From positions 1 through 24,732 of the forward strand of contig JBBRCX010000070.1 of NCBI GenBank assembly GCA_038204465.1: a stretch of DNA of 24,732 bases, given 5' to 3'. The translations under genes were made by a program, and so were the position numbers. This DNA comes from JBBRCX01 sp038204465. Its GTDB lineage: Bacteria; Planctomycetota; Phycisphaerae; Tepidisphaerales; Tepidisphaeraceae. Shown in pieces: positions 24,259-24,732 of the stretch; position 1 is the stretch's first letter, and each line of letters opens with the position of its first letter. The notes beneath the pieces are model-generated. The model had not been told where the DNA came from and made no database searches. It was given only the letters and a program-made list of their open reading frames with translations.

Positions 24259-24732
24259 TCATGCCGCGGCAGACCAATATGCCTTTGCCTGACCGCTGTC
24301 ATAGAGAGCCGTCAGGTTCATCATCGCTGCCGCGTGGTCGTGGTCCCATTTCATGCCGGGGCGTTTGAGCCGCAACGTCAGGGTCTTGCACATCGCTTCG
24401 GTTGGGCCTGAGCCGATGTCATATCCGTTGGCCAACGCCATGGGGTAGTTCAGCAGTTCCAGGCGCGCGACGATGTAGTCTCTCAGATGTCGCAAACTCT
24501 CGCGCTTGGCCGCCGCCCGGGTTTTCTTCGCCAAGGCGTCGATCGCGGACAGCGTCGCCCCCGCCCCCAGTTCCTTGATCTCCTTCAACCTCGCCGCCGT
24601 CCAGTCCTTTGCCTGGGGCGTCTCGCCCAAGCAGCACTTGGCCGCCTCATGCATGTGCTGGCTCAAGTGGTAAAAGTCCAACAGCATCACCTTGATCAGC
24701 AGCAGCATCCGGCAGATCTGAGCGGCGATCCA
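24259..24732 (-). CDS. ISKra4-like transposase, C-terminal part (cut by window end)
   Basis: This is the C-terminal 157 or so codons of a transposase whose frame stays open to the window end. The pattern LDFYHLSQHMHEAAK, then a helical region, then YDIGSGPTEAMCKTLTLRLKRPGMKW matches ISKra4-family transposases, including the final acidic residue in GSGPTE. The frame keeps reading as coding beyond the first internal ATG (24708), so that ATG is not the real start. Only 22 bp separate it from the stop of the sialidase-like gene. Terminal inverted repeats and target duplications cannot be judged because one end of the element lies outside the window. Confidence 0.75.
   Translation of the reverse strand, partial: WIAAQICRMLLLIKVMLLDFYHLSQHMHEAAKCCLGETPQAKDWTAARLKEIKELGAGATLSAIDALAKKTRAAAKRESLRHLRDYIVARLELLNYPMALANGYDIGSGPTEAMCKTLTLRLKRPGMKWDHDHAAAMMNLTALYDSGQAKAYWSAAA

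Overview
The window is high-GC bacterial chromosome and most likely comes from a planctomycete of the Phycisphaerae type. Four observations support this: a zinc-ribbon/DUF4190/prepilin-like protein with an 'FGDGH' variant of the planctomycete H-X9-DG motif; a very long FHA-domain membrane protein; palindromic 'HGRDARVT'-type repeats of the kind common in Planctomycetes and Verrucomicrobia; and a mosaic of small transcription units with few long operons. This assignment rests on gene content and style, not on a marker gene. No rRNA or tRNA gene was recognised.

Layout. 1-1088 holds the 3' part of a CorC/HlyC-type CBS transporter. 1121-6958 (minus) encodes a 1945-residue protein with two FHA domains, a ~1000-residue acidic and proline-rich linker, and a membrane-anchored coiled coil resembling polysaccharide co-polymerases. 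7363-8928 (minus) is purH. 9008-11971 (plus) is a likely two-gene unit: a phytanoyl-CoA-dioxygenase-like enzyme and a double alpha/beta-hydrolase. 12028-13517 carries nusB and ftsY. At 13565-13628 a pair of perfect 28-bp palindromic repeats sits where ftsY converges with a small FlgM-like gene. A cupin gene and an M48 metalloprotease lipoprotein gene follow.

15462-15927 is non-coding. It holds a near-perfect sigma-70 promoter, a boxA-like element and several hairpins, and then the zinc-ribbon/prepilin-like gene. 16914-21416 (minus) holds a six-hairpin-glycosidase-like protein, an aldo/keto reductase and a Spy/CpxP-like periplasmic protein. 21706-24236 (plus) holds a PQQ-propeller lipoprotein and a BNR/sialidase-like protein. 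An ISKra4-like transposase, cut by the window end, closes the region.

How the genes relate. Housekeeping genes (purH, nusB, ftsY) alternate with envelope genes (CorC-like, FHA coiled-coil, M48 lipoprotein, Spy-like, PQQ lipoprotein) and carbohydrate or small-molecule enzymes (PhyH, esterase-like, glycosidase-like, sialidase-like). There is no single large operon and no recognisable defence or biosynthetic cluster. The most unusual items are the FHA/co-polymerase-like protein, the boxA-bearing leader with no rRNA behind it, and a group of genes whose -10 elements lie so close to the start codon that leaderless transcripts are likely.
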